Shown here piece by piece: positions 21,382 through 29,548 of a stretch of DNA of 33,253 nt. Source of the DNA: CAZFAT01 sp964517075 (GTDB taxonomy: Bacteria; Acidobacteriota; Vicinamibacteria; Vicinamibacterales; SCN-69-37); NCBI GenBank assembly GCA_964517075.1, contig CAZFAT010000161.1:1-33253 (forward strand). The letters are read 5' to 3'. The first letter of the stretch is position 1, and each line of letters starts with the position of its first letter. The notes beneath the pieces are model-generated. The model saw only the letters and a program-made list of their open reading frames with translations. It did no database searches and was not told where the DNA came from. The translations under genes and the position numbers were made by a program.

Positions 21382-21909
21382 GTGCGTCAGCTTCGCTATT
21401 CCGTCGCGGCCAGCCTCGACGGCTTCATTGCCGGTCCGAACGGCGAGTTCGACTGGATCACGATCGACCCCGAGATCGATTTCGCGGGGATGTACGCGGG
21501 CGTGAGCGGTCTGGTCATGGGCCGACGGTCGTACGAGGTGATGGCCGCCACCGGAGGTGCGGAAGGACCGCCCCTGCCCACGTATGTGTACTCCCGCACG
21601 CTGCCAGAGGGCCAGCGCGACGGCGTCACCTTCGTACGCGATGCCGTGCCGCACGTCTCAACGCTCAAGGAGGCTGACGGCAAGCCGCTCTGGCTCTGGG
21701 GCGGATCGACGCTGTTCCGCGAACTGGCCGGCGCCAATCTGGTTGACGCCGTCGAGGTCGCGATCATTCCGATCCTGCTCGGGGACGGGATCCCGCTCCT
21801 TGGCGGTCCCTCGCCCCGCGTCCCGCTGAAGCTTCGGACGCATCGGCTCTACAAGGCGTCCGGCACGATGTCTCTGGAGTATGACGTCGTGAATGGACGC
21901 GAAAAGTAG
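21382..21909 (+). CDS. Dihydrofolate reductase/RibD C-terminal family protein
   Basis: 175 aa. GTG 21382 is chosen because GGGAGG (21371-21376) is 5 nt upstream; an in-frame GTG at 21376 overlaps that site. Family motifs are 'RYSVAASLDGFIAGPNGEFDWI' at the N terminus, 'LVMGRRSYEVM', 'PLWLWGGSTLFRELAGANLVDAVEVAIIPILLGDGIPLL' and the terminal 'GTMSLEYDV'. This is COG0262-like and shorter than bifunctional RibD. These are NADPH-dependent reductases, many of unknown substrate; it should not be assumed to be the housekeeping DHFR. Divergent from the DCC gene and convergent with the LysR gene. Confidence 0.9.
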   Translation: MRQLRYSVAASLDGFIAGPNGEFDWITIDPEIDFAGMYAGVSGLVMGRRSYEVMAATGGAEGPPLPTYVYSRTLPEGQRDGVTFVRDAVPHVSTLKEADGKPLWLWGGSTLFRELAGANLVDAVEVAIIPILLGDGIPLLGGPSPRVPLKLRTHRLYKASGTMSLEYDVVNGREK

Positions 21910-21926
21910 TTGTGAGTTTAGAGAAC

Positions 21927-21941
21927 TTCAGGAGTCCTGAA
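21927..21941. terminator. Short palindrome between convergent DHFR-like and LysR genes
   Basis: TTCAGGA-G-TCCTGAA is a perfect 7-1-7 palindrome that includes the LysR stop codon. A one-base loop is too tight, so a real hairpin would be 5-6 bp. It might terminate both genes weakly or bind a protein. Confidence 0.25.
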
Positions 21942-22842
21942 ACCGTGCCCTCGTGAACTCCAGTAGTCGCGCGGCGCCCCGCACCGGCGTCTCGCCACGG
22001 CGCATCAGCACACCCGACAGAATCGGCCGGATCGTGTCGGCCATCGGCCGGACCTCGACGCGGCGACCGCGTGTGATGCTGCCGCTCGGCAGCAGGGGCA
22101 CGATCGACACGCCGAGACCCGCCTCCACCATGCTCACGATGGTTTCCGTACTCGTGGTTTCCAGCGCCACGCGCGGCGCGAGGTGGCGCTCGTGGAACGC
22201 GTCGAGCACGTGCTGGCGTCCGGTGGAGCCGCGCTCGTAGAGAATCAGCGGCTGATCGGCCAGGGCCGCGAGCGTGACCGACCGCTGCGTGGCGAGCACG
22301 TGGCGGCGCGGGCAAATCAGGCTCCAGCTCATGCCGAACAGGTGGTGATAGACGAGCTGCGGTGACGACTCGTAGGGCGCCGCCAGACCAAACGCCACAT
22401 CCGGATCGCTGAGCACGGCGTCCTCGACCTCACGTTCGTTCATCGTGCTCACGCGCACGTGGATGTCCGGCGCCTGCGTCCGGAAGGCCTGCAGCACGTC
22501 AATCAGCACGTACCGGGTCAGGTACTGGCTGGCCGCGACGCGAATTTCCTGCGTGCCGGTCTCGAGATCGACCGCCTGGCACAGCTCGACCGCCCGTTCG
22601 AGAAACGCGAGCGCGTGCGGCAGGAACCGCCGGCCCTGGTCGGTCAGGACGGCCGACCGCCGGGGGCCGCGGCTCTTGCGGTACAGCTCCACGCCGAGCT
22701 GTGCCTCGAGGGTCAGCAGCCGGTTCCGGACGCCCTGTTCGGTGATGCCCAGCACGCTCGCCGTGCTCCGGATCTGGCCCTGGCGCGCCAGTTCCACGAA
22801 CGCCGCGACCTGGTCCGTGCTCAGGTGGGGAAGGCCCGGCAT
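21928..22842 (-). CDS. LysR-family transcriptional regulator
   Basis: 304 aa, the usual LysR length. ATG 22842 is preceded by GTGAGG. The N-terminal winged HTH (about 7-67) reads 'STDQVAAFVELARQGQIRSTASVLGITEQGVRNRLLTLEAQLGVELYRKSRGPRRSAVLTDQGRRFL'. The substrate-binding domain spans about 92-300 ('IRVAASQYLTRYVLIDVLQAFR', 'DVAFGLAAPY', 'MVEAGLGVSIVPLLPSG'). The effector is unknown. It faces the secreted-protein/desaturase operon across 108 bp that contain repeated boxes, so it is probably the regulator of that operon and of itself. Confidence 0.93.
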   Translation of the reverse strand: MPGLPHLSTDQVAAFVELARQGQIRSTASVLGITEQGVRNRLLTLEAQLGVELYRKSRGPRRSAVLTDQGRRFLPHALAFLERAVELCQAVDLETGTQEIRVAASQYLTRYVLIDVLQAFRTQAPDIHVRVSTMNEREVEDAVLSDPDVAFGLAAPYESSPQLVYHHLFGMSWSLICPRRHVLATQRSVTLAALADQPLILYERGSTGRQHVLDAFHERHLAPRVALETTSTETIVSMVEAGLGVSIVPLLPSGSITRGRRVEVRPMADTIRPILSGVLMRRGETPVRGAARLLEFTRARFQDS

Positions 22843-22850
22843 GCCTCACC

Positions 22851-22892
22851 ATACAAGTATTCCGACGATGAGGACAAGACTTAACAAGTATT
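22851..22892. promoter_or_regulatory. Putative LysR operator: two ACAAGTATT boxes
   Basis: ACAAGTATT occurs at 22853-22861 and 22884-22892, starts 31 bp apart (three helical turns). The first lies in the palindrome ATAC-AA-GTAT (22851-22860), the second in ACTT-AAC-AAGT (22879-22889). LysR proteins usually bind a pair of such sites on one face of the DNA. The second box touches the -35 element of the downstream operon, as expected for an activator site. Confidence 0.55.
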
Positions 22893-22917
22893 GCCAGTGC
22901 CATCGCCGCCCTACGAT
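22891..22917 (+). promoter_or_regulatory. Promoter of the LysR-divergent operon
   Basis: TTGCCA (22891-22896) and TACGAT (22912-22917) are 15 bp apart, a short spacing that fits an activator-dependent promoter. The gene start is 33 nt further downstream. Confidence 0.4.
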
Positions 22918-22950
22918 GGGAGTGAACAACCCCACTCCGAGGTGTCCGCC

Positions 22951-23511
22951 ATGAGACCGATTGCAGTTGTCGTCGCCGCCGTGCTGCTCGCCGCGTCCCC
23001 GCTCCGGGCCAGCGGTCCGGTCGGCATCTACGGCATCGTGGAACGCGTGGTCTTCGAGCCGAGCGAGCAGACCGCCGAGCGCATTCAGGTCTGGGGTGCG
23101 TTTGCCCTGGTCGATGGCGGCACGGATGCGCCGCTCGGCACCACGCCCCCCGTGCGGGGGTATCTCTACTTCAAGCTGCCGACCGTGTTCGGCGGTTTTG
23201 CGACGGGTGACGTCAAGACCGTGCGGCGGGAATGGAACGACCTGAAGGCCGTGGCGGGCACCGGCCAGGCGATTGCCTTCGGCGCCTGGGGCTACATCGG
23301 CCGCTTCGAGGATCCTCACCGTGGCGGGCAGGCCTACTTCTTCGAGAATGTGCCGCGGGGCGGCGAACGGACCGACCTCCGTGTGCACACGTCGGCGAAG
23401 CCGACCGCAAGGCCCGTCACCTACCAGACGAATGCCGGCGTTGTGAAGCTCTCCGCCAACGGCAGTCACGCACCCGTCGTCAAGCAGCTTCAGGCTACGC
23501 TCGGGAAGTAA
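22951..23511 (+). CDS. Small exported protein of unknown function
   Basis: 186 aa. ATG 22951 with GAGGTG upstream. A signal peptide covers about residues 1-21 ('IAVVVAAVLLAASPLRA'). The mature part begins 'SGPVGIYGIVERVVFEPSEQTAERIQVWGAFALVDGG', then 'VRGYLYFKLP', 'VRREWNDLKAVAGTGQAIAFGAWGYIGRFED' and 'PVTYQTNAGVVKLSANGSHAPVVKQL'. I remember similar unnamed exported proteins in Acidobacteriota but know no function. It is first in an operon behind the LysR intergenic region and is followed after 5 nt by the desaturase fusion. Confidence 0.75.
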   Translation: MRPIAVVVAAVLLAASPLRASGPVGIYGIVERVVFEPSEQTAERIQVWGAFALVDGGTDAPLGTTPPVRGYLYFKLPTVFGGFATGDVKTVRREWNDLKAVAGTGQAIAFGAWGYIGRFEDPHRGGQAYFFENVPRGGERTDLRVHTSAKPTARPVTYQTNAGVVKLSANGSHAPVVKQLQATLGK

Positions 23512-23516
23512 CGGCG

Positions 23517-24656
23517 ATGGCCTCAGCGCGGCTGGCCGGCTCGGGACGTGTCCTGCGGCATTCGTCGTGGGACGCGCTGCTCGTCGGCTTGTCGGTCGTG
23601 CATGCGGCCGCCCTTCTGATCGTCCCGTCCGTTCCGCTGATCGCCATTGGCCTTTGGTGGAACGCGAACACCGTCGCGCACAACTTCATTCACCGGCCGT
23701 TCTTCCGGGCCCGCGCCGCCAACCGGGCCTTTTCGCTGTATCTCAGCGTCGTGCTGGGCCTGCCGCAGTCGATCTGGCACGAGCGGCACCTGGCGCATCA
23801 TGCCGATCGGCCCGTACGGGTTCAATGGCGATCGCGGGAGGTGGTGGAGCAGACGACGGCGGTTCTGGCGGTCTGGTTGATAGCGGCGTTGTTCGTTCGG
23901 GACGTGTTCTTGTTCGTGTACCTGCCCGGCTGGGCGCTCGGCCTCGGGCTGTGCTGGCTCCAGGGCTACTACGAGCACGCGAGTGGGACGACCAGCCACT
24001 ACGGTCGGGTCTACAACGTTCTGTTCTTCAACGACGGTTACCACGTCGAGCATCACGCGCGGCCGGGCCAGCACTGGTCGCGCCTGCGTGCGCATCGCGC
24101 TGGCGGCCGCGCCAGCCGGTGGCCGCCGGTGCTTCGCTGGCTGGATGCGTGCTCGCTGGATGGGCTCGAGCGCCTCGTGCTCCGGTCCCCGCTGCTCCAG
24201 CAATTCGTGTTGGGCGCCCACGAGCGGGCGTTCCGGCGGCTGCTGCCCCTTGCTGGAGACATCCGTTCGGTGACTGTCGTTGGCGGCGGTCTCTTCCCCC
24301 GCACGGCCCTCGTGCTTCGGCGTTTGTTGCCCGACGCGACGCTGGTGGTGCTGGATGCGAACGCCGCGCATCTCGAGGCGGCGCGAACGTTTCTGGATGA
24401 CGCTGTCGTGCTTCGGCACGTCCTCTATCGGGGCGCGGAGCTCGACGGCGTCGACCTGGTGGTCGTCCCGCTCGCCTACCTCGGCAACCGCAGGAACATC
24501 TACGAGCGCCCTCCAGCTCGCGCGGCGCTCGTGCACGACTGGATCTGGTCTTCGCACGGCCGCGGCGCGATCATTTCGCCGTGGCTGCTCAAGCGCCTCA
24601 ACCTCATCACGGCGCCGCCCCCCGCCACCGTGCGCGCAGTATCCAGGAGCGCGTGA
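23517..24656 (+). CDS. Fatty acid desaturase fused to a Rossmann/SAM-methyltransferase-like domain
   Basis: 379 aa. Start ATG 23517, 5 nt after the previous stop, with GGGAAG upstream. The N-terminal membrane desaturase (about 1-200) has all three His boxes: 'HNFIH' (55-59), 'HERHLAHH' (88-95) and 'HVEHH' (176-180), plus 'GYYEHASGTTSHYG'. These bind the di-iron centre of fatty acid desaturases and hydroxylases. The C-terminal part (about 245-379) is a soluble Rossmann-type domain: 'VTVVGGGLFPRTALVLRRLLPDATLVVLDAN' has the Gly-rich loop (255-258) and acidic end of strand 2 (Asp280) of class I methyltransferases. No catalytic motif of the methyltransferase can be fixed. Coupled oxidation and methylation of a lipid is a hypothesis. 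The stop overlaps the next start by 4 nt. Confidence 0.8.
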   Translation: MASARLAGSGRVLRHSSWDALLVGLSVVHAAALLIVPSVPLIAIGLWWNANTVAHNFIHRPFFRARAANRAFSLYLSVVLGLPQSIWHERHLAHHADRPVRVQWRSREVVEQTTAVLAVWLIAALFVRDVFLFVYLPGWALGLGLCWLQGYYEHASGTTSHYGRVYNVLFFNDGYHVEHHARPGQHWSRLRAHRAGGRASRWPPVLRWLDACSLDGLERLVLRSPLLQQFVLGAHERAFRRLLPLAGDIRSVTVVGGGLFPRTALVLRRLLPDATLVVLDANAAHLEAARTFLDDAVVLRHVLYRGAELDGVDLVVVPLAYLGNRRNIYERPPARAALVHDWIWSSHGRGAIISPWLLKRLNLITAPPPATVRAVSRSA

Positions 24657-26383
24657 GAGCGGTCAGCCTCGCCGGCGTCCTGGTCCTCGCGAAGGTGCTG
24701 GGACTGGCCGGACGCGATCTGCCCGTCTCGATCTGGCTGCCATCCGCCGTGCTCTGGCAGGACGTCGCCGTCGGCGTCGTCTTCTGGTTGGTCGACCGTC
24801 TGATTCGGCGGCCCCGCGTCGCCTGCACGGCCTACTGGCTCATCGTCGCCTGGGCGGCGCTGAACGTCGTCATCATGCGGGAGTTGTCGTCGCCGCTCAC
24901 GGTGCCCATGCTGCGCGCAACGGGCGCCGCACTCACCGACTCGATTGCGTACTACCTGACAGCCGCCAACGTGGCGCTCATGGGCAGCGTGCTGGCCGCC
25001 GGTGCCGCGCTGCCGCTTCTGTGCGCACGTCGACGCGTCCGCCAGATCGGCGTGGTCGTGGGCCTCATCGTGGCGCTTCCGGGACCGGTCGTCGGCCGTG
25101 CGGTCGACACCCGTGGCGGGCAGCGCAACGCGGTGACGTCCCTGATCGCCACGTCGCTGCCGCGCCTCGACGCACCGGGTGACGTCGTGCCCGGTGATCT
25201 TCGCGCCACGCCCTTCGATGGTCCGCCGACAGATGATCTCGGCGCCCTCGCCGGCGCCGGCGCGGGCCGCAACATCGTTCTGATCGTTCTCGAGTCCACC
25301 GGCGCGCAATACCTCAGGAGTTACGGCGCGGCCGACGATCCCATGCCGACCATGACGGCCCTGTCCGGTGAGGCGGTGCAGTTCGAGTCGGCCTACGCTG
25401 TGTATCCCGAAAGCGTGAAGGGGTTGTTCGCCTTGCTTTGTTCGCAGGCTCCCGCGTTCGACGTCCCGGTCCACGTGCATGCGAGCGCGCCGTGCACACC
25501 GCTGGCGCGGGTCCTGTCCCAGGCCGGCTACCGCACCGGACTCTTCCACTCCGGCCGCTTCGGATATCTCGGCATGGACGCCCTTATCGCGCGGCAGGGA
25601 TTCGACACGATGGAAGACGCCGGCGCGATAGGCGGCCATGTCGAGTCGAGTTTCGGCGTCGATGAGCCGGCTACGGTCACGCGCATGCTGGCGTGGGTCG
25701 ACGGGCACGATCGCCGGCGTCCCTTCTTCCTGTTGTACATGCCCGTTGCTGGGCACCATCCCTACGCCACGGCGCGACCCGGCCCCTTCGCGGGTCCAGG
25801 CGACCTCAACGCGTACAAGAACGCCCTGCGCGACGGCGACGATTCGCTGGCGGTCCTTCTGGACGGACTGCGGGCCCGCCAGCTCGATCGGCGGACGATG
25901 GTCGTTGCGGTAGGTGACCACGGCGAGGCCTTCGGCCAGCATGACGGCAACTACGGCCACACGCTCTTCGCCTACGACGAGAACGTGCGCGTGCCCCTGC
26001 TGATCGCCATTCCGGGCGTGACCACACGGAGCGTGCGTGCACGGCAGGTCGCGAGCGTCATCGACATCGCGCCGACAATCCTCGACCTCGCCGGGATCAC
26101 GGCGCCGGCTGGGTTTCAGGGCGGGTCGCTGCTCCATGCCCGGAGCCGGATCGCCTACTTCTACACGGACTACGCCCTGGGGTGGGCGGGTCTGCGGGAC
26201 GGCTGCTGGAAGTACCTCCTCGAGATCGACGCGAACCGCCCTGCGCTGTACGACGCGTGTGCGGATTCCCGCGAAACGCGCAACCTGGCGGCCGGGCACC
26301 CTGGGCGCCTGCAGGTGTACCGGGACCGCGTGCTGGCCTGGCTCGCCGCCAGTCGCGCGAGAATCCGTGCCGGACAGGAATGA
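24653..26383 (+). CDS. Membrane alkaline-phosphatase-superfamily enzyme (LTA-synthase/sulfatase-like)
   Basis: 576 aa. The start is GTG 24653 overlapping the desaturase stop (GTGA), with AGGAG at 24645-24649. Four or five helices occupy residues 1-150, then an outside catalytic domain about 205-540: 'RNIVLIVLESTGAQYLRSYG' with metal-ligand Glu214, 'YPESVKGLFALLC' with candidate nucleophile Ser254, 'AGHHPY', and 'VGDHGEAFGQHDGNYGH' with Asp422/His423. The sulfatase signature CxPxR is absent, so a phosphatase or phospho-headgroup transferase (phosphoglycerol or phosphoethanolamine) is more likely than a sulfatase. LtaS-type enzymes use Thr, so Ser here is unusual. Linkage to the desaturase suggests envelope-lipid modification. 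Confidence 0.8.
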   Translation: MRAVSLAGVLVLAKVLGLAGRDLPVSIWLPSAVLWQDVAVGVVFWLVDRLIRRPRVACTAYWLIVAWAALNVVIMRELSSPLTVPMLRATGAALTDSIAYYLTAANVALMGSVLAAGAALPLLCARRRVRQIGVVVGLIVALPGPVVGRAVDTRGGQRNAVTSLIATSLPRLDAPGDVVPGDLRATPFDGPPTDDLGALAGAGAGRNIVLIVLESTGAQYLRSYGAADDPMPTMTALSGEAVQFESAYAVYPESVKGLFALLCSQAPAFDVPVHVHASAPCTPLARVLSQAGYRTGLFHSGRFGYLGMDALIARQGFDTMEDAGAIGGHVESSFGVDEPATVTRMLAWVDGHDRRRPFFLLYMPVAGHHPYATARPGPFAGPGDLNAYKNALRDGDDSLAVLLDGLRARQLDRRTMVVAVGDHGEAFGQHDGNYGHTLFAYDENVRVPLLIAIPGVTTRSVRARQVASVIDIAPTILDLAGITAPAGFQGGSLLHARSRIAYFYTDYALGWAGLRDGCWKYLLEIDANRPALYDACADSRETRNLAAGHPGRLQVYRDRVLAWLAASRARIRAGQE

Positions 26384-26403
26384 GTCGCGCGTTGCGGACG
26401 GAG

Positions 26404-26409
26404 TAGACT
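26404..26409 (+). promoter_or_regulatory. -10-like TAGACT upstream of the dipeptidase gene
   Basis: TAGACT ends 13 nt before the ATG at 26423. The leader would be only about 5-7 nt, too short for a ribosome-binding site. No clear -35 box. Confidence 0.35.
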
Positions 26410-26422
26410 CTGGGCTGTTCGG

Positions 26423-27712
26423 ATGGCGGCCCCTACCCGCTTCCTGCTGATCGGGCTGGTCCTCGCCGTTGGCTCGGCGGCCTGCGCCTCGTTGCCGCGT
26501 GCCGGTGACGCCGCCGCGGTCCTCGAACGCGCCCGCGCGATCCACGCGCAGGTGCTCACGCTCGACACCCACATCGACATCGACCCCGCGCACTTCCTTC
26601 CGGGACAGCCCAACTACGTCACCGGCGTGGCGTCGAACCAGGTGGACTTGCCGAAGATGGAGCGTGGCGGGCTGAAGGCGGCATTCTTCTCCATCTATCA
26701 GGGTCAGGACGACGAGATCACGTCCGATGGTTACCGGCGGGCCTACGAGACGGCGATGGCCAAGGTCGACGCCGTCCGCCGGCTGACCTCCGAGCTGGCG
26801 CCGGATCGCATCGGCCTGGCGCGGACGGTCGCGGACATGCGGCGGCTGCACGCGGAAGGAAAGATGATCGCGCTGATGGGCATGGAGAACGGCTACGCCC
26901 TCGGCGAGGACCTCGACAACGCGAAGCGCTTCGCGGATCTCGGCGTGCGGTACGTGTCGCTCGCGCACAACGGCCACAGCCAGCTCGCCGACTCGAACAC
27001 GGGCGAGCGCGAAGGCTATCGCTGGAACGGCCTGTCGCCGCTTGGACGCCGCGTGGTGGCGGAAGCGAATCGCTGGGGCATGGTCCTCGACATCTCCCAT
27101 CCGTCCAAGGCCGCCAACCTCGAGACGATCCGCCTGTCGCGCGCGCCCGTCATGGCGTCACACTCGTCGGTCCGCGCGCTGGCCGACCACAGCCGCAATC
27201 TCGACGACGAGGAACTGAGGGCGGTGAAGACGAACGGCGGGGTCGTGCACGTCACGGCGTTCCCCCAATATCTGAGGGCTGACCCCCCCGAACGACGGGA
27301 CGCGCTCGTGGCGCTCGCCAGCGAGTTCGGTCTGCCACCGGGCGCCGGGCGCACCCGCACCGAGGCGGCACTGGCCGCGTTGTCGGCCGCCCGCCGCGCG
27401 GAGTACGAACGCCGCGAACGGGAAGTTCAGGCCCGCCATCCCGTCATCCCGGCGACCGTCGTCGACCTCGTCGACCACATCGACTATGTCGTGAAGCTGA
27501 TTGGCATCGATCATGTCGGCATCAGCTCCGACTTCGACGGCGGCGGCGGGATCGAGGGGTGGAACGGCGCCAGCGAGACGCTCAACGTGACGGTCGAGCT
27601 CGTCCGTCGCGGCTACACGCGCTCGCAGATCGCGAAGATCTGGAGCGGTAACCTGATGCGCGTGCTGGCCCAGGTGGAGCGGGTCGCCGCGCGGTTGCAG
27701 CGCGCACCATAG
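26423..27712 (+). CDS. Lipoprotein membrane dipeptidase, peptidase family M19
   Basis: 429 aa. A lipoprotein signal ends in 'GSAAC' (Cys21). The M19 (renal dipeptidase) fold follows with all expected metal residues: His50 and Asp52 in 'DTHID', bridging Glu155 in 'MGMENG', His226 in 'DISHPS', His247 in 'ASHSS', and a late Asp in 'HVGISSDFDG'. 'LAHNGHSQLADS' and 'NLMRVL' are family motifs. The mammalian homologue hydrolyses cysteinyl-glycine and other L/D dipeptides. Bacterial members act on varied dipeptides. Located next to a gamma-glutamyltransferase lipoprotein, it could hydrolyse the Cys-Gly that enzyme releases. Confidence 0.93.
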   Translation: MAAPTRFLLIGLVLAVGSAACASLPRAGDAAAVLERARAIHAQVLTLDTHIDIDPAHFLPGQPNYVTGVASNQVDLPKMERGGLKAAFFSIYQGQDDEITSDGYRRAYETAMAKVDAVRRLTSELAPDRIGLARTVADMRRLHAEGKMIALMGMENGYALGEDLDNAKRFADLGVRYVSLAHNGHSQLADSNTGEREGYRWNGLSPLGRRVVAEANRWGMVLDISHPSKAANLETIRLSRAPVMASHSSVRALADHSRNLDDEELRAVKTNGGVVHVTAFPQYLRADPPERRDALVALASEFGLPPGAGRTRTEAALAALSAARRAEYERREREVQARHPVIPATVVDLVDHIDYVVKLIGIDHVGISSDFDGGGGIEGWNGASETLNVTVELVRRGYTRSQIAKIWSGNLMRVLAQVERVAARLQRAP

Positions 27713-27762
27713 ACGGCGCCGCAGGCGTCAGGGCTGTGGTCCGGCAGGAAAGAGAGTTCGGC

Positions 27763-29523
27763 ATGTCACGCGTCACTGGCCGGGCACGCGCCCGGCGTTC
27801 GTTGTTTGCGGTCATCACGGCGTTCGGGCTGACCGCCGCGGGGTGCCAGGGGGAAGGCGAGCCGCCCACTCGCGTCGATGCGCGCATCAACGCCGGAGCG
27901 GTCGGCCGAACCCTGCGCACAGCGGGCGGTGTCGTGGTGTCGGCCAACGAGATCGCCAGCCGCGTCGGCGCGGACGTCCTGAAGTCCGGCGGCAACGCCG
28001 TGGACGCCGCCATCGCCACGGGATTCGCGCTCGCCGTTGTCCATCCGACGGCGGGGAACCTGGGAGGCGGCGGGTTCATGGTCATCCGCTTCCCGGACGG
28101 ACGCGCGACGACGTTTGATTTCCGGGAGAAGGCGCCGCTGGCCGCGCATCCCCGGATGTTCGTGGGCGCTGACGGCCAGTACTCGCGGCAGGTGCAGGCC
28201 AACAGTCACGTCGCGGTGGGCGTCCCGGGCACCGTGGCGGGGTTCGCGCTGGCGCACCGCCGCCATGGCGCCGCCCGCTGGGAGCGCCTCGTCGATCCCG
28301 CCGTCACCCTCGCGGCCGACGGCGTTGTGCTGTCCGCGCCGCTCGCGCGGTCGCTCGCCGGCGTCCTCGAAGACATGCAGCGCTATCCGGCCAGCCTCCA
28401 GGCGTTCTCGAGGAACGGCACGCCGTACGACGCGGGGGACACGTGGCGGCAGCCGGATCTCGCGCGCACGCTCGAGCGGATCGCGCGTGACGGGCACGAC
28501 GGCTTCTACCGGGGCGAGACCGCACGGCTGATCGCCGCCGAGATGCGGCAGGGCGGTGGCCTCATCACCGAGGAGGATCTCGCGCACTACGAGGCGGTCG
28601 AGCGCGAGCCCATTCGCGGGACCTTCCGCGGCTACGACGTGATCAGCATGCCGCCGCCGAGCAGCGGCGGCACGGCCCTCGTTGAGATGCTGAATATTCT
28701 CGAGGGCTTCGACCTGAAGGCGATGGGCCCGCGGAGCGCCGCGTACTTCCATCACGTGGCGGAAGCCCAGCGCCGCGCTTTCCGCGACCGCGCCCGCCAT
28801 GTCGCCGACGCCGACTTCTGGGACGTGCCCGTGGCGCGGCTCACGAGCAAGGAGTACGCGGCTGAACTGCGGAAAGGCATCGCGCCGGATCGCGCCGGAA
28901 CGTCGGCGCCCGAAGACGGGGCTGCCACATCCGAGAGCCTCGAGACAACGCACTATTCCGTCGTGGATGCGAGTGGCCTCGCGGTCGCCGTGACCTACAC
29001 GCTCGAAGCCGGATATGGGTCGAAAATCACGGTGACCGGCGGCGGCTTCCTGCTCAACAACGAGATGGGGGACTTCAACGGCTTTCCGGGTGTCACGACG
29101 GACAGCGGGCAGATTGGCACGGAGCCCAACCTCGCGCGCCCAGGCCAGCGCATGCTGTCCAGCATGACGCCGACCATTCTCGCGCGCGACGGCCAGCTCG
29201 TCGCGGTCATCGGCAGCCCCGGCGGCCGGACGATCATCAACACGGTGCTGCACACCGTACTGAACATCGCCGAGTTCGGGATGGACCTCGAGCAGGCGCT
29301 CGCCGCGCCACGCAGCCACCATCAATGGCTGCCGGACCGCCTGTCGATCGAGGGTGGGCTCCAGAACGAGGACGTGGTGGCCGCGCTCAAGGCTATGGGC
29401 CATGCGGTGTCGATGGGTGGCACGCAGGGCCAGGTCCACGCGGTGATGATCGATCGGGCGACCGGCGCGAGGATTGGCGCGCCGGATCCGCGATCGAGCG
29501 ACGCGGGCGCCGCCGGGCACTGA
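27763..29523 (+). CDS. ggt: Gamma-glutamyltransferase lipoprotein
   Basis: 586 aa. ATG 27763 is preceded by AGGAAAGAG; the frame extends to GTG 27736 but that adds only charged residues. The signal ends in the lipobox 'TAAGC' (Cys28). The Ntn-hydrolase fold is complete: 'SGGNAVDAAIATGFALAVVHPTAGNLGGGGFMV', Arg121 in 'FDFREKAP' (gamma-glutamyl carboxylate), 'PPPSSGGTALVEMLNILE', the self-cleavage site before nucleophile Thr395 in 'ETTHYSVVD', and the 'GSPGGRTI' oxyanion region. The enzyme removes or transfers the gamma-glutamyl group of glutathione and similar compounds. It lies 50 nt after the dipeptidase and 25 nt before an amino-acid permease, suggesting one operon. Confidence 0.95.
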   Translation: MSRVTGRARARRSLFAVITAFGLTAAGCQGEGEPPTRVDARINAGAVGRTLRTAGGVVVSANEIASRVGADVLKSGGNAVDAAIATGFALAVVHPTAGNLGGGGFMVIRFPDGRATTFDFREKAPLAAHPRMFVGADGQYSRQVQANSHVAVGVPGTVAGFALAHRRHGAARWERLVDPAVTLAADGVVLSAPLARSLAGVLEDMQRYPASLQAFSRNGTPYDAGDTWRQPDLARTLERIARDGHDGFYRGETARLIAAEMRQGGGLITEEDLAHYEAVEREPIRGTFRGYDVISMPPPSSGGTALVEMLNILEGFDLKAMGPRSAAYFHHVAEAQRRAFRDRARHVADADFWDVPVARLTSKEYAAELRKGIAPDRAGTSAPEDGAATSESLETTHYSVVDASGLAVAVTYTLEAGYGSKITVTGGGFLLNNEMGDFNGFPGVTTDSGQIGTEPNLARPGQRMLSSMTPTILARDGQLVAVIGSPGGRTIINTVLHTVLNIAEFGMDLEQALAAPRSHHQWLPDRLSIEGGLQNEDVVAALKAMGHAVSMGGTQGQVHAVMIDRATGARIGAPDPRSSDAGAAGH

Positions 29524-29548
29524 GCCGCCGCCGCGCCAGCACACAGCC

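Noticed and set aside
24500..27100. An 866-codon open frame on the minus strand across the desaturase, phosphatase-like and dipeptidase genes
   Set aside because: It is antisense to three genes with clear catalytic motifs, is rich in Arg, Gly, Asp and His, and has no recognisable domain. Long antisense frames are expected at this GC content.
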